This document shows, one piece after another, positions 26,201 through 33,949 of a DNA stretch of 64,000 bases (positions are counted from its first letter, which is position 1; each line of letters begins with the position of its first letter). This DNA is from Ruminococcus flavefaciens. GTDB lineage: Bacteria > Bacillota > Clostridia > Oscillospirales > Ruminococcaceae. The position numbers were made by a program, and so were the translations under genes. The DNA lies in NCBI RefSeq assembly GCF_900143025.1, contig NZ_FRCT01000004.1, positions 186,001 through 250,000 on the forward strand. Reading direction: 5' to 3'. The notes below the pieces were generated by a model, which ran no database searches, was not told the origin of the DNA, and saw only the letters and a list, made by a program, of their open reading frames with translations.

Positions 26201-26385
26201 TCAAAGTTCTGCTTAGCAGGTGATGACTCACAAGTGTGCCAAGGCAGAGCCTTGTGATCGAATGTACTCTCACCAACTACGAGACCAGCAGAAGCTGTCA
26301 TAGGAGCAATTGTAGCTACTGCAGCAGGTGCAATTGTAGCCATAGCCATAACGCTGGCAAGAAGCTTTTTAGTTTTCTTGTGCAT
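23293..26385 (-). CDS. GH9 cellulase with CBM4-like and Ig-like modules and dockerin
   Basis: Secreted enzyme of 1030 residues. Signal peptide about 1-33; CBM4/CBM_4_9-like module about 34-207; a Cys-rich bridge (CVTCGDKAPGEGCC) about 207-220; GH9-type N-terminal Ig-like domain about 250-350 (ISVNQIGYFTNFAKTATL); GH9 catalytic domain about 355-910; short Thr linker; dockerin about 952-1026. Catalytic features: GWYDAGDHGKYV with the Asp pair at 437 and 440, PHHRYW at 831-836 and the acid Glu in STNEVTINW (894). The architecture matches CbhA/CelK-type cellobiohydrolases, suggesting exo or processive action, though this is inferred. The dockerin matches the other enzymes here. GGGAGG precedes the ATG. 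Confidence 0.96.
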   Translation of the reverse strand: MHKKTKKLLASVMAMATIAPAAVATIAPMTASAGLVVGESTFDHKALPWHTCESSPAKQNFELTKDGTFHVMIKVPEGADHEKWDLQFRHRNLAFKAGHEYKVSFKVKAKRAGMELCSKIGDISGNEEYFELDGGSNDMHMGPHMGGQWPQAAVKLTTDWQTFEGTFKPTEDLEAAEWCFHYAKGTKYQGNAEANDEIWFDDMVIDCVTCGDKAPGEGCCNADPDEGYGATNRDYSAKFDSKMKEDGELVNFISVNQIGYFTNFAKTATLGDNKGDILHGASTIDLSGTYTWELVDAKSGTVVETGETGSAMKDADSADTVCKIDFSKATTAGRYYLRIKGKNWRSMEFNIGDDIYTDKSHDMLKNALNYFYQNRSGIDIDAKYITSGDTKTLAHEGGHKTDKAYVQKIWKNEYLENTEATSTYASSTITANKGWYDAGDHGKYVVNGGISIWTLLNMYERATFNEKTAAKFADGSGTVNIPESGDSKKIPDIIDECLYELEFMTAMKVDSSEPTWGKYAGMVYHKLHDHKWTGLATRPWDYSGEKLEDGSKGWNTERIVKPPTFAATLNYSACSAQMARLIKPYDEEKSAFYLKEAIAAYEAAEKNYYPADSDEEHNEKSLYAPMLQAKGGGPYGDNEVKDDFYWAACEIFTSAKILGDSAADTYLTKLSDYTNAFKVPVRITGGENKDGSFTALNWGNTNAAGSLSLLLHPEILTDEQYSTLKKSVLATADEYIKEEEKQGYGIPYKYDGNGYTDENNLDPDIVIYGYEWGSNSMVINNLMVMSYAYDLSGQDAKYMNGVLTGMNYLLGCNPLSFSYVTGYGTYMEKNPHHRYWSHELDKTLPMAPDGVLSGGPNAGLQDPYVRALGFVPGKKDNPSQRCFVDSIEAWSTNEVTINWNAPLAWIVEFLQDKEATYSYVGDPVPPTTTTTVTQPVVTTTVTNPIVTPGATVWGDANCDGEVDMGDIVLIMQSLANPNKYGEGGSDKSAITAQGKANADVDISSKGITTQDAVRIQNFLLNKISSLDPTK

Positions 26386-26465
26386 TTGAATACCCTCCCT
26401 GAATATTTAAGAATATAGTTTATAACGAGGTGTCAGTGCAAACACATCGTATATATACCGTAAAT

Positions 26466-26520
26466 TCGAGCAATGAGCCTTTACGTCCTGTCGGACTCTG
26501 CACTTATCCGACTCATCAAT
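26466..26520 (-). promoter_or_regulatory. Structured 5' leader segment of the GH9 (1030-aa) gene
   Basis: At the very start of the ~130-nt leader, GTCGGA/TCCGAC forms a hairpin enclosed by GATGAGTC/GGCTCATT (8 bp with G-U pairs). A competing CGTAAA/TTTACG helix shares the same bases. No known riboswitch is recognised. The rest of the leader up to 26386 is unstructured to the eye. Confidence 0.4.
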
Positions 26521-26523
26521 CAT

Positions 26524-26552
26524 ATTATATTATATCGAAAAAAAAAAGTAAA
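26524..26552 (-). promoter_or_regulatory. Sigma-A promoter of the GH9 (1030-aa) gene
   Basis: Minus-strand TTTACT (26547-26552), 17-bp spacer that includes a T-tract, TATAAT (26524-26529). Confidence 0.75.
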
Positions 26553-26627
26553 TAGTTTTCTTGAAATTCGTGCAATCGACTAATGGGAGTTTTAAAATTC
26601 TGTACAACATGAACAAAAAGGTAAAAA

Positions 26628-26657
26628 AAATAAGAGGGAAAGATTTCCCTCTTATTT
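26628..26657 (-). terminator. Terminator of the GH9 (827-aa) gene
   Basis: AAATAAGAGGGAAA/TTTCCCTCTTATTT stem followed on the minus strand by a T-rich run. Confidence 0.85.
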
Positions 26658-26676
26658 CTATTTTGTGAATTAATTA

Positions 26677-29160
26677 TTATTTTTTCTCAGGAAGCTCTGT
26701 AATGATATGAAGCAGGTATTTCTGGAGTGTCTGAGCATCATTTGTAGTGAGCTTTGAGCCGTTGTCGTAAACGTCTGCATTAGCGATTCCCTGTGCTGTG
26801 ATATGGTGGTCATCTGTACCGTTTACGCCGTATTTATTCGGATTTGCAAGGCTCTGCATTACGAGAACGATGTCTCCAAAATCCACCTCGCCGTCACAGT
26901 TAGCATCTCCCCACTTTGTAACAGCTGGACCTTCAGTTTCTTCTGTTGTTGTAACGACAGTTGTGACTGTTGTTGTTGCTGTTGTTGTGGTTGTTGTGGT
27001 TGTTTTTCCTGTTGTTGTAGTTGTGGTTGTTGGAGTACTCCCATTGCTCTTCTTTGTACATGGCTTTGCAACGAACTTTGTTCCGTCAGGCTCTTCGCCC
27101 CATACAAGCTCGCCGTTTACATACATAGGCATATGCTCGTTGAGAGAGTCAGCCTTCTTGAGGTCTGAAGCCTTTGCAAGGCCGCCGAGGTATGACCAGT
27201 CGTTTGTAGCGTCCCATGCGCCTGCTGTAGACTTGCCGTCTATTGCATCAGGGATAGAAATTCTGAACTGCACCTCATCTCTGTGCTCGCTCTGACCTGT
27301 AGGCTGGATAGCTCTGCCGTCCTCGAACTTGATGAGTGCATAGTAGGTATTGCCTGTTGTATCCTTTTCGTACTTATAAGGACCTGAAACAGTTGCATAG
27401 CCCTGCTCGCCTTCCTTATACTGCTGTGACTTGCCCTCTACCTTGATATCATCAACAGAGAGACCGTTTTCGATAACTTCGGATACGTCGAAGAAGTATC
27501 TGTACTCAACGTCCTTTGCAACTCTTGCAGGCCAAGCTGTGTGGTTCATTGCCCATACCTTGAGCTCTGTATAGCTTGCAGCAGGTGTACCGTTGATAAC
27601 TGCTGCTACCTCCCACTCAGGCCATGAAGGTGTTTCATCGGGTGGGAATGAAGGGTCAGTAGTTCCGCCGTAATCATCAACAAGTGCGCAGAGACAAGCT
27701 GTATAGCCTGCGTTGTAGTCGATAGCTACCTCTGAATACTCATACTTTGATACATCGTTTACGTATTTGCCTGTCTGATCGGGACCGCCGACGAGAGCGC
27801 CGTAAAGAGTATGTGCATACTCTGTCTGCCAGCCCTCTGCACCGCCTGATGCCTGACCGAGGTGGTTCCAGTGGTCATCATGGATACCTGAAGCAGTTCT
27901 GTGGTGGAATGCTGTAGGCTGCTTGTCGCCCATACCGAGAACATAGCTCATCTTCAGACCGTTATCGCCGAAGATGTAATCCATCTGCCCCTTTGCCCAC
28001 TTGTTATACTTATCCTGAAGCGAGCTGTTATCCTTGAAGATAGTATCGCTTGCGAGCTTTGCGAGCCAGCAGGTAGCACTTACGTGACGTGCAGAGCCCC
28101 ATGAGAACAGCCAAGCCATTCCGTCGGGAGTATACTGTACCTTCTTGCCCTTAGCACCGTCTATCCAGTAATCGAGGTGATCTGTAACGTGCTGTATCCA
28201 TTCCTCGCTCTTTGTTTCCTGTGCATAGAGGAGTGCTGCTGCCTGAGAAGTATCGTCCCAGCAGAGACCCCATGTGAATTTACGATCCTTTGACTGATCC
28301 TCTAACGGGAACTTAGGGATATAATCGCTCTCTACCTTGTCCATGTAGCTCTTGTCGCCTGTAGCTCTGTAGAGCCAGATAGCAGCGAACATACAGTCAT
28401 CTACCCATGAGGAAGGATTGTACATACTTCCCATAGCACCGTTTTCGTTATTTCTTATCTTATCGGCAGTCTTGAAATAGGTCTTTGCCTGATCCAGATA
28501 AGCCTTAGCCTTATCAGGCTGAGTATCCTTGAACATGATATATCCCTCAGCAAGAGCTGCTGCGGAAAGTGCCATTGTACAGGAGTCGTCTATTTCATCA
28601 TAAGGACGCTTCCAGTCACCGCCGTTGAGGTGATGCTTGCGGAGGTATACCTCTGAGCTGCACCAGATGTTGTGGTCTGTAGAGCCGCCCTTGAAGTCAC
28701 CTATAGTACCGATTATCTTGTCGCCTCTGTCGCACTGCATGAGGTAATCAAGACCCCACTGTACGTTATTGCGGTATAACTCGCCAAGTCCCTGCTTGTC
28801 TACAGCGTCCTTGTATTCAAGGTAGCCCCATGCAAGTATAGCAGCTGTATAAGCATTTGTAAGAGTAAACTTGAAGTGGTCGCCTGCATCGTACCAGCCG
28901 CCCTTGCATACGTCTGTTTCCTCGCCGCTTTCATCGACCATGGAATCAGCCTTCCATGCTACTTCATTCCACTCAGGGAGTTTGCCTGCCTGCTGTACCT
29001 CATAGAAGAACATTGACTTCTGGAGAGCTTCAGCATAGTTGTACTTGGAAGCATCTGCTGCTACTGCTTTTCCGCCCTCTGTGCTGTTGGGCATATAAGC
29101 AAGTACGCCTGCTGACATAGCCAGCGCAGAAACTGCTGCCGTTATTTTTTTGATTATCAT
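26677..29160 (-). CDS. GH9-CBM3c endoglucanase with dockerin
   Basis: Secreted enzyme of 827 residues. Signal peptide about 1-35; GH9 catalytic domain about 38-500 directly at the N-terminus; family 3c carbohydrate-binding module about 515-690 (YTELKVWAMNHTAWPARVAK, WSYLGGLAKASDLK); Thr-rich linker about 705-745; dockerin about 750-825. Catalytic features: GGWYDAGDHFKF (Asp91 and Asp94), HHRTASG (419-425) and YEYSEVAIDYNAG (Glu477). GH9-CBM3c enzymes are usually processive endoglucanases, complementing the CBM4-type GH9 next door. Preceded by GAGGGG and its own promoter, so the two GH9 genes are separate transcription units. Confidence 0.96.
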   Translation of the reverse strand: MIIKKITAAVSALAMSAGVLAYMPNSTEGGKAVAADASKYNYAEALQKSMFFYEVQQAGKLPEWNEVAWKADSMVDESGEETDVCKGGWYDAGDHFKFTLTNAYTAAILAWGYLEYKDAVDKQGLGELYRNNVQWGLDYLMQCDRGDKIIGTIGDFKGGSTDHNIWCSSEVYLRKHHLNGGDWKRPYDEIDDSCTMALSAAALAEGYIMFKDTQPDKAKAYLDQAKTYFKTADKIRNNENGAMGSMYNPSSWVDDCMFAAIWLYRATGDKSYMDKVESDYIPKFPLEDQSKDRKFTWGLCWDDTSQAAALLYAQETKSEEWIQHVTDHLDYWIDGAKGKKVQYTPDGMAWLFSWGSARHVSATCWLAKLASDTIFKDNSSLQDKYNKWAKGQMDYIFGDNGLKMSYVLGMGDKQPTAFHHRTASGIHDDHWNHLGQASGGAEGWQTEYAHTLYGALVGGPDQTGKYVNDVSKYEYSEVAIDYNAGYTACLCALVDDYGGTTDPSFPPDETPSWPEWEVAAVINGTPAASYTELKVWAMNHTAWPARVAKDVEYRYFFDVSEVIENGLSVDDIKVEGKSQQYKEGEQGYATVSGPYKYEKDTTGNTYYALIKFEDGRAIQPTGQSEHRDEVQFRISIPDAIDGKSTAGAWDATNDWSYLGGLAKASDLKKADSLNEHMPMYVNGELVWGEEPDGTKFVAKPCTKKSNGSTPTTTTTTTGKTTTTTTTTATTTVTTVVTTTEETEGPAVTKWGDANCDGEVDFGDIVLVMQSLANPNKYGVNGTDDHHITAQGIANADVYDNGSKLTTNDAQTLQKYLLHIITELPEKK

Positions 29161-29222
29161 ATTTAATACCCCTCTCGTATTAATTATTTTCAGGCGCGTT
29201 TATTCCACACCTATACATTTTA

Positions 29223-29251
29223 AATATACAATATCCACACTGATTTGTCAA
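29223..29251 (-). promoter_or_regulatory. Sigma-A promoter of the GH9-CBM3c gene
   Basis: Minus-strand TTGACA (29246-29251), 17-bp spacer, TATATT (29223-29228). Confidence 0.85.
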
Positions 29252-29295
29252 GTAAAAAATAACAATTTCCACAAAAGGTATACATTATAATATAT

Positions 29296-29325
29296 AAAAA
29301 CGCGGCATGGGATAACCACACCGCG
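29296..29325 (-). terminator. Terminator of the lipoprotein gene
   Basis: CGCGGTGTGG/CCATGCCGCG stem (10 bp, two G-T pairs) followed on the minus strand by TTTTTATA. Confidence 0.8.
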
Positions 29326-29350
29326 CTCTCTTACATTATATGATGTTTAC

Positions 29351-30154
29351 TCAGGGCATCCATGTGATAGAAACATATCTCATCTGATCGGAGTCCGTAT
29401 CAAATGTGAAACGATATCCGCTTGTACCCAGGTACCTTTCTGACTTGATCTTATACTCTACATTGCCGTAATCGTCTGCCTCGGCACCGTCGGGAGCCTT
29501 CTCAAGAAGCTCGTCCTTCTTGAGTGTAAGTGGGAAAGAAAAGCCTACGTGCTTTGCGCAGTCGTTGAGGTTTGCTATAGTCTCATTGTTGATGCTTTCG
29601 GAATAATCAGCATGAGGAGTATATATAGTTGCCCATCTTACGTATGAAACAGGACATTCCTTCTCCTTCTTTCCCTCATCTGTAGCATTGATGAACTGGA
29701 ACTGAAGCGAAGTATAATCGTTTATCTGTACTGTGTATGTGCTTGTTTCATAGTTTGAGTTTACGTTGTTGTCGATATTGTTGAGGTCATTCTTATCGAA
29801 GGGGATACCGCCGTCGATAAGGTCCTGTAATGTAGCTTCACCAAGCTTGTATACCTTGCCGTCATAAGCAAAGGCTCTGTTGTCGAAATCAACATACTTG
29901 TCGCCGAGACCGTCAACGAGCTTGAATTCGTCATATTCGGGAGCAGCAGCACTTGTGGTCGTTTCCTCCTCAGAAGAAGCTTCTGTTGTAGTTTCTTCCT
30001 CGGTTTCTGTTGTCTTTTCCTCTGTTGTCTCAGCAACAGTAGTAGTTTCTGCTTCCTTCTTGTCAGATTTTTCCTTCTTTGAGCTTTCCGACTCACCGCA
30101 GGCTGTAAGACCCATCATAGCCACGAGAGCGATAGCCAATAATTGTTTTTTCAT
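29351..30154 (-). CDS. Lipoprotein of unknown function
   Basis: Protein of about 267 residues from the ATG at 30154 (nine bases after AAGGAG; in-frame codons at 30160 and 30175 are alternatives). Lipoprotein signal MKKQLLAIALVAMMGLTACG with the lipobox Cys near residue 19, followed by a Lys/Glu/Thr-rich disordered stretch (ETTTVAETTEEKTTETEE) and a folded part of about 190 residues that I do not recognise (FKLVDGLGDKYVDFDNRAFA). It is membrane-anchored outside the cell. The Thr/Glu spacer is of the kind common on Ruminococcus surface proteins. Single gene between the GH9 gene and tepA. Confidence 0.87.
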   Translation of the reverse strand: MKKQLLAIALVAMMGLTACGESESSKKEKSDKKEAETTTVAETTEEKTTETEEETTTEASSEEETTTSAAAPEYDEFKLVDGLGDKYVDFDNRAFAYDGKVYKLGEATLQDLIDGGIPFDKNDLNNIDNNVNSNYETSTYTVQINDYTSLQFQFINATDEGKKEKECPVSYVRWATIYTPHADYSESINNETIANLNDCAKHVGFSFPLTLKKDELLEKAPDGAEADDYGNVEYKIKSERYLGTSGYRFTFDTDSDQMRYVSITWMP

Positions 30155-30422
30155 TCTCATATTCTCCTTTTCCACTCGACTAAGAGTGATATTTCGACAT
30201 TATTATACCACTTGCAATTTTTTAAGTCAATAAAACAGCAATTCAAAAGTAAAAAATCATAACTTATATGCGTTTTTTACGAAAGCGGTGTAATTTTATT
30301 ATGCACAACTTACAATTTACGCTTGATTTGTAATATATAATGCACGATTTGCAACTATCATGTGTTTTAACGGTGTCATTCCGTCCCTTCACGGCTATGG
30401 TCTAAGGGCTAAACATCATATC

Positions 30423-30451
30423 TTGACTTTTGAAATGCAAAAGTATATAAT
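30423..30451 (+). promoter_or_regulatory. Sigma-A promoter of the tepA-ftsK unit
   Basis: TTGACT (30423-30428), 17-bp spacer, TATAAT (30446-30451). The rest of the 30155-30505 gap is AT-rich with a CTAAGGGCTAA repeat fragment near 30401-30411 and no gene. Confidence 0.82.
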
Positions 30452-30505
30452 AATAGTGTATATGCTCCCGAAAGCTGCGCAAAATAGCTCTCGGAGGTGT
30501 ATTAA

Positions 30506-31216
30506 ATGTCAGACGAAAAAACACAGGACAAGTCCGCTTCGGAGGAGCTTCTTGACGAGGCTGAGCTTGCCCGCGAGAACGGACAGTCGGTTTCGCGGAA
30601 TTCAAAGCACCTTATCCACTGCCTTTCGGTAGTCGGACAGATAGAAGGTCACTATGTCCTGTCGGAACAGAACAAGACTACCAAATACGAGCATATTATC
30701 CCTGCTCTCGTCGCTGTCGAACAGGACAGGAGCGTTGAGGGACTGCTCATAATACTCAACACCGTCGGCGGAGATGTGGAGGCAGGGCTTGCTATCGCAG
30801 AGCTTATCTCAGGCATGAAAACTCCCACCGTTTCCCTTGTTGTCGGCGGCGGACATTCCATAGGAGTCCCCCTTGCGGTAAGCGCAAAACGCTCCTTTAT
30901 CGTCCCAACAGCTTCAATGACCATTCACCCCGTCCGCATGAACGGCACCGTTCTCGGAGTGCCGCAGACTCTCTCATATTTCGACAAGATGCAGGACAGG
31001 ATAGTGAGATTTGTTACGAAAAACAGCAATATCACGGAGGGAAACTTCCGTACTCTGCTGATGAACACTCAGGAGCTGGTCCTTGACGTAGGAAGCGTCA
31101 TCGAGGGTGAAAAAGCCGTAGAACTGGGACTTATCGACAGTCTCGGAAGTCTCGGCGACGCTATGGACTGTTTGTACGATATGATAGAAAATACAGAAAA
31201 AAGATATGCGGACTGA
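30506..31216 (+). CDS. tepA: ClpP-fold peptidase TepA
   Basis: Protein of 236 residues of the ClpP/crotonase family, TepA branch (translocation-enhancing peptidase). NTVGGDVEAGLAIAELIS forms the oxyanion region; GGGHSIGVPLAVSA carries the likely catalytic Ser, then TASMTIHPVRMNG the His. The N-terminal 40 residues are charged and probably disordered. GGAGGTG precedes the ATG. In Bacillus the homologue also lies next to spoIIIE, so this tepA-ftsK linkage is a conserved neighbourhood. Confidence 0.92.
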   Translation: MSDEKTQDKSASEELLDEAELARENGQSVSRNSKHLIHCLSVVGQIEGHYVLSEQNKTTKYEHIIPALVAVEQDRSVEGLLIILNTVGGDVEAGLAIAELISGMKTPTVSLVVGGGHSIGVPLAVSAKRSFIVPTASMTIHPVRMNGTVLGVPQTLSYFDKMQDRIVRFVTKNSNITEGNFRTLLMNTQELVLDVGSVIEGEKAVELGLIDSLGSLGDAMDCLYDMIENTEKRYAD

Positions 31217-31307
31217 CCGCAGCTGTGCCGAAACGCGCTTTTTTGCACCGAAAATATGATACAATGGCACAGCTACATATATTTTACAGAACAAAACGGA
31301 GGCTAAA

Positions 31308-33863
31308 ATGGCACAGACACAGACTAAAAAAAAGGCTTCGGCAAAGACTCAGAAAAAGCCCGAGGCTCCCAAAAGAGAGCCCGTAAAAAGCAATAAAAAG
31401 ACCGCACCGCAGAACGAAAGCAATCAGCTGTGGTCTATAATTCTTTTCGCACTCGGTATACTTTCCGCTCTCATGGTACTGGTGAGAGGTACAAAGGGCT
31501 GGCTCGCCCTGCATAATCTCCTGCTGGGACTCTTCGGCATAGCGGCTTTTCTTATTCCCGTTATACTTATTTACACCGCTATAAAGCTTGGCACAGAGCA
31601 GACAAGAAAAAATATCAGCGGCAGAACTGTATGGTGCATAGCAATGATATTCCTTGCAAGTGCAGCCTTTCAGATATTTTTTGTTGGCGAGATACCCGAA
31701 AAACAGCGCTTTCTCAATCAGCTGAAATCTCTGTACAAAAACGGTACCGACCTGAAAAGCGGCGGCGTGGCAAGTATGCTCATCGCAGGTCCTCTGCTCA
31801 GATTTTTCGGCAAGCTTGGCGCAAGGCTCATATCGCTGGTACTTTTCTTCGTTTTCGGTATGCTCCTTTCGGGACGCGGCCTCATCGACTTCCTGCGGCT
31901 TCTTGCTACTCCATTCGTATTCATAGGCAAATGCATTAACGGCATACAGAATATGTTCATCGGCGGCGAATTCGTAGACGCTTTCGGTGACGACGACCTT
32001 GACGACGACAAGGAGAAAAAAGACTTTGACGCAGACCTTGAAGCTATCAGCATGACAAACCGCCGCAAGTCCACACGCAAGCCCTCGGAAAAGGCTGCAC
32101 AGGACGAGCGCGATGTAGAGGGGCTCCCTGACGGATTTTTCGATATCCCACTTCCTACCGACCACCTTATCGACTACGGCGAGGAAGAGGCAGCAGCTAT
32201 TCCAGAGCCGCCTGCTGAGGAGGAAAAGCCTCCCGTACATCTGACAGCTCCTGTAATAGAGGAAACTGCCGAGCCCGAGCCCACTGACGAAGGACTTGAA
32301 CAGCTTATAAGCAAGGCTGCCGATAAGCCTGCTCCCACCGAGGAGGTCATCGAGGAGGAGACCGAGCCCGAAGAAGAAAAGCCTGTATACATACTTCCGC
32401 CGATAGATATTCTCACACGCCCTGTTGTACGCTCGAACCGCACCGAGGCTATGGTGGAAATGCGTGAAAAGGCAGAGGTCATCGTGAACACGCTCAAAAG
32501 CTTCGGCGTTACAGTAAGGATAAAGGACCTTATCCGCGGTCCTTCCATCACACGTTACGAAATACAGCCGGGCCCCGGTATCAAGGTATCGAAGATAAAG
32601 GGACTCGAAGACGATATCGCCCTCAGCCTTGCTGCTCAGGGTGTACGTATAGAAGCGCCTATCCCCGGAAAGGCTGCTGTAGGCATCGAGATACCTAACT
32701 CCACAAAGGATATGGTAACTCTCCGCGAGATACTCACCTCCTCCGAATTCAGAGAGTCAAAGAGCAAGCTTGCCTTTGCAGTCGGCAAGGATATCACGGG
32801 CAATGCCATAGTCGGCGATATCGCAAAGATGCCTCACGTTATCATCGCAGGTACTACGGGTTCAGGTAAATCCGTCTGCACCCGTTCTATTATAATGAGT
32901 ATCCTCTACAACGCAAATCCCGACGAAGTAAAGCTCATACTCATCGACCCGAAGATAGTTGAATTCAAGATATTCGAGAATATACCGCATCTTCTCATTC
33001 CTATCGTAACAGACTGCAAACGTGCCGCAGGTGCGCTGTGCTGGGCTGTAAACGAGATGATGCGCAGATACAATATATTTGCTGAAGCAGGCGCAAACGA
33101 CCTGCGCTCATACAACGAGCTTGCAGAGGTGGACGGCGACCGCTCACCAATGCCGCAGATAGTTGTATTCATCGACGAGCTTGCCGATATGATGCTGGTG
33201 GCAGGCAAGGACGTTGAGGACTACATCTGCCGTCTTGCACAAATGGGACGTGCCGCAGGTATGCACCTTGTTGTTGCAACACAGCGTCCTACCACAGACG
33301 TTATCACAGGTCTTATCAAGGCAAATATACCGAGCCGTATCGCACTCTCGGTAAAATCCGTCACCGACTCCCGTACTATCATTGATATGGGCGGTGCAGA
33401 CAAGCTCCTGGGCAATGGCGATATGCTGTATATGCCTATAGGCGCAGGCAAGCCTGTCCGTGTACAGGGCTGCTTCTCGTCAAATGAAGATATCGCGGAG
33501 ACAGTCCGATACATAAAGGCTCAGGCTGACGTTACCTACGATCCTGCTATCACAGGTGCTGTTGAGGGCTATACTCCGCAGTCTCAGGGCGGCTCTGGCA
33601 GCTCTGACAGCGGTTCGGCTGTAGGCAGCGGAAGTGATGAGGACATAGTTGAGGCAGCTATAAAAGTGGCTGTGGAAGCCGGTCAGCTCTCAACATCAAT
33701 GCTCCAGCGTAAGCTGAAGCTCGGCTACGCAAGAGCTGCACGTATAATGGACGAGCTTGAAGAACGCGGAGTTATCGGTGCAAGCGAGGGTGCAAAGCCC
33801 CGTAAGGTACTCATGTCGAAAATGCAGTACGACGAGTGGAGACTGCGCAGAATGGACGAATAA
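31308..33863 (+). CDS. DNA translocase FtsK/SpoIIIE
   Basis: Protein of 851 residues. Lys-rich N-terminus, four membrane helices at about 40-200, an acidic linker (roughly 225-365), then the RecA-like motor with Walker A GTTGSGKSV near 515 and Walker B IVVFIDELADMML near 622. The C-terminal gamma winged helix (LQRKLKLGYARAARIMDEL) reads KOPS/SRS sequences. It pumps chromosomal DNA through the closing septum, and would serve forespore transfer if the sporulation genes are active. Both names are used for this family; the sequence cannot separate them. Confidence 0.94.
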   Translation: MAQTQTKKKASAKTQKKPEAPKREPVKSNKKTAPQNESNQLWSIILFALGILSALMVLVRGTKGWLALHNLLLGLFGIAAFLIPVILIYTAIKLGTEQTRKNISGRTVWCIAMIFLASAAFQIFFVGEIPEKQRFLNQLKSLYKNGTDLKSGGVASMLIAGPLLRFFGKLGARLISLVLFFVFGMLLSGRGLIDFLRLLATPFVFIGKCINGIQNMFIGGEFVDAFGDDDLDDDKEKKDFDADLEAISMTNRRKSTRKPSEKAAQDERDVEGLPDGFFDIPLPTDHLIDYGEEEAAAIPEPPAEEEKPPVHLTAPVIEETAEPEPTDEGLEQLISKAADKPAPTEEVIEEETEPEEEKPVYILPPIDILTRPVVRSNRTEAMVEMREKAEVIVNTLKSFGVTVRIKDLIRGPSITRYEIQPGPGIKVSKIKGLEDDIALSLAAQGVRIEAPIPGKAAVGIEIPNSTKDMVTLREILTSSEFRESKSKLAFAVGKDITGNAIVGDIAKMPHVIIAGTTGSGKSVCTRSIIMSILYNANPDEVKLILIDPKIVEFKIFENIPHLLIPIVTDCKRAAGALCWAVNEMMRRYNIFAEAGANDLRSYNELAEVDGDRSPMPQIVVFIDELADMMLVAGKDVEDYICRLAQMGRAAGMHLVVATQRPTTDVITGLIKANIPSRIALSVKSVTDSRTIIDMGGADKLLGNGDMLYMPIGAGKPVRVQGCFSSNEDIAETVRYIKAQADVTYDPAITGAVEGYTPQSQGGSGSSDSGSAVGSGSDEDIVEAAIKVAVEAGQLSTSMLQRKLKLGYARAARIMDELEERGVIGASEGAKPRKVLMSKMQYDEWRLRRMDE

Positions 33864-33949
33864 TAACCAGTGATCCGTAGGGGTTAAGGGCGCGGAACAC
33901 CGAGGGCGGCGTTCCCTACAAATAGAGGTTAAAGAAAAGGGGGACAACA

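Noticed and set aside
26480-26520. Hammerhead ribozyme (TTGATGA followed by a stem)
   Set aside because: The conserved GAAA after the stem and a cleavage triplet are missing, and the first core base is changed.
26466-26520. c-di-GMP-I (GEMM) riboswitch, because of GACGTAAAGG
   Set aside because: The GGGCAAACC half of the ligand site and the tetraloop receptor are absent.
26677-27295. Val-rich plus-strand frames over Thr-rich linkers (also at 5148, 17577, 29880)
   Set aside because: Complementary strand of ACN repeats reads as GTN; these are shadows of the linkers.
31284-32240. Long minus-strand frame opposite ftsK
   Set aside because: Lies wholly antisense to a clear FtsK coding sequence, has no recognisable domain and no ribosome binding site; an artefact of codon bias.
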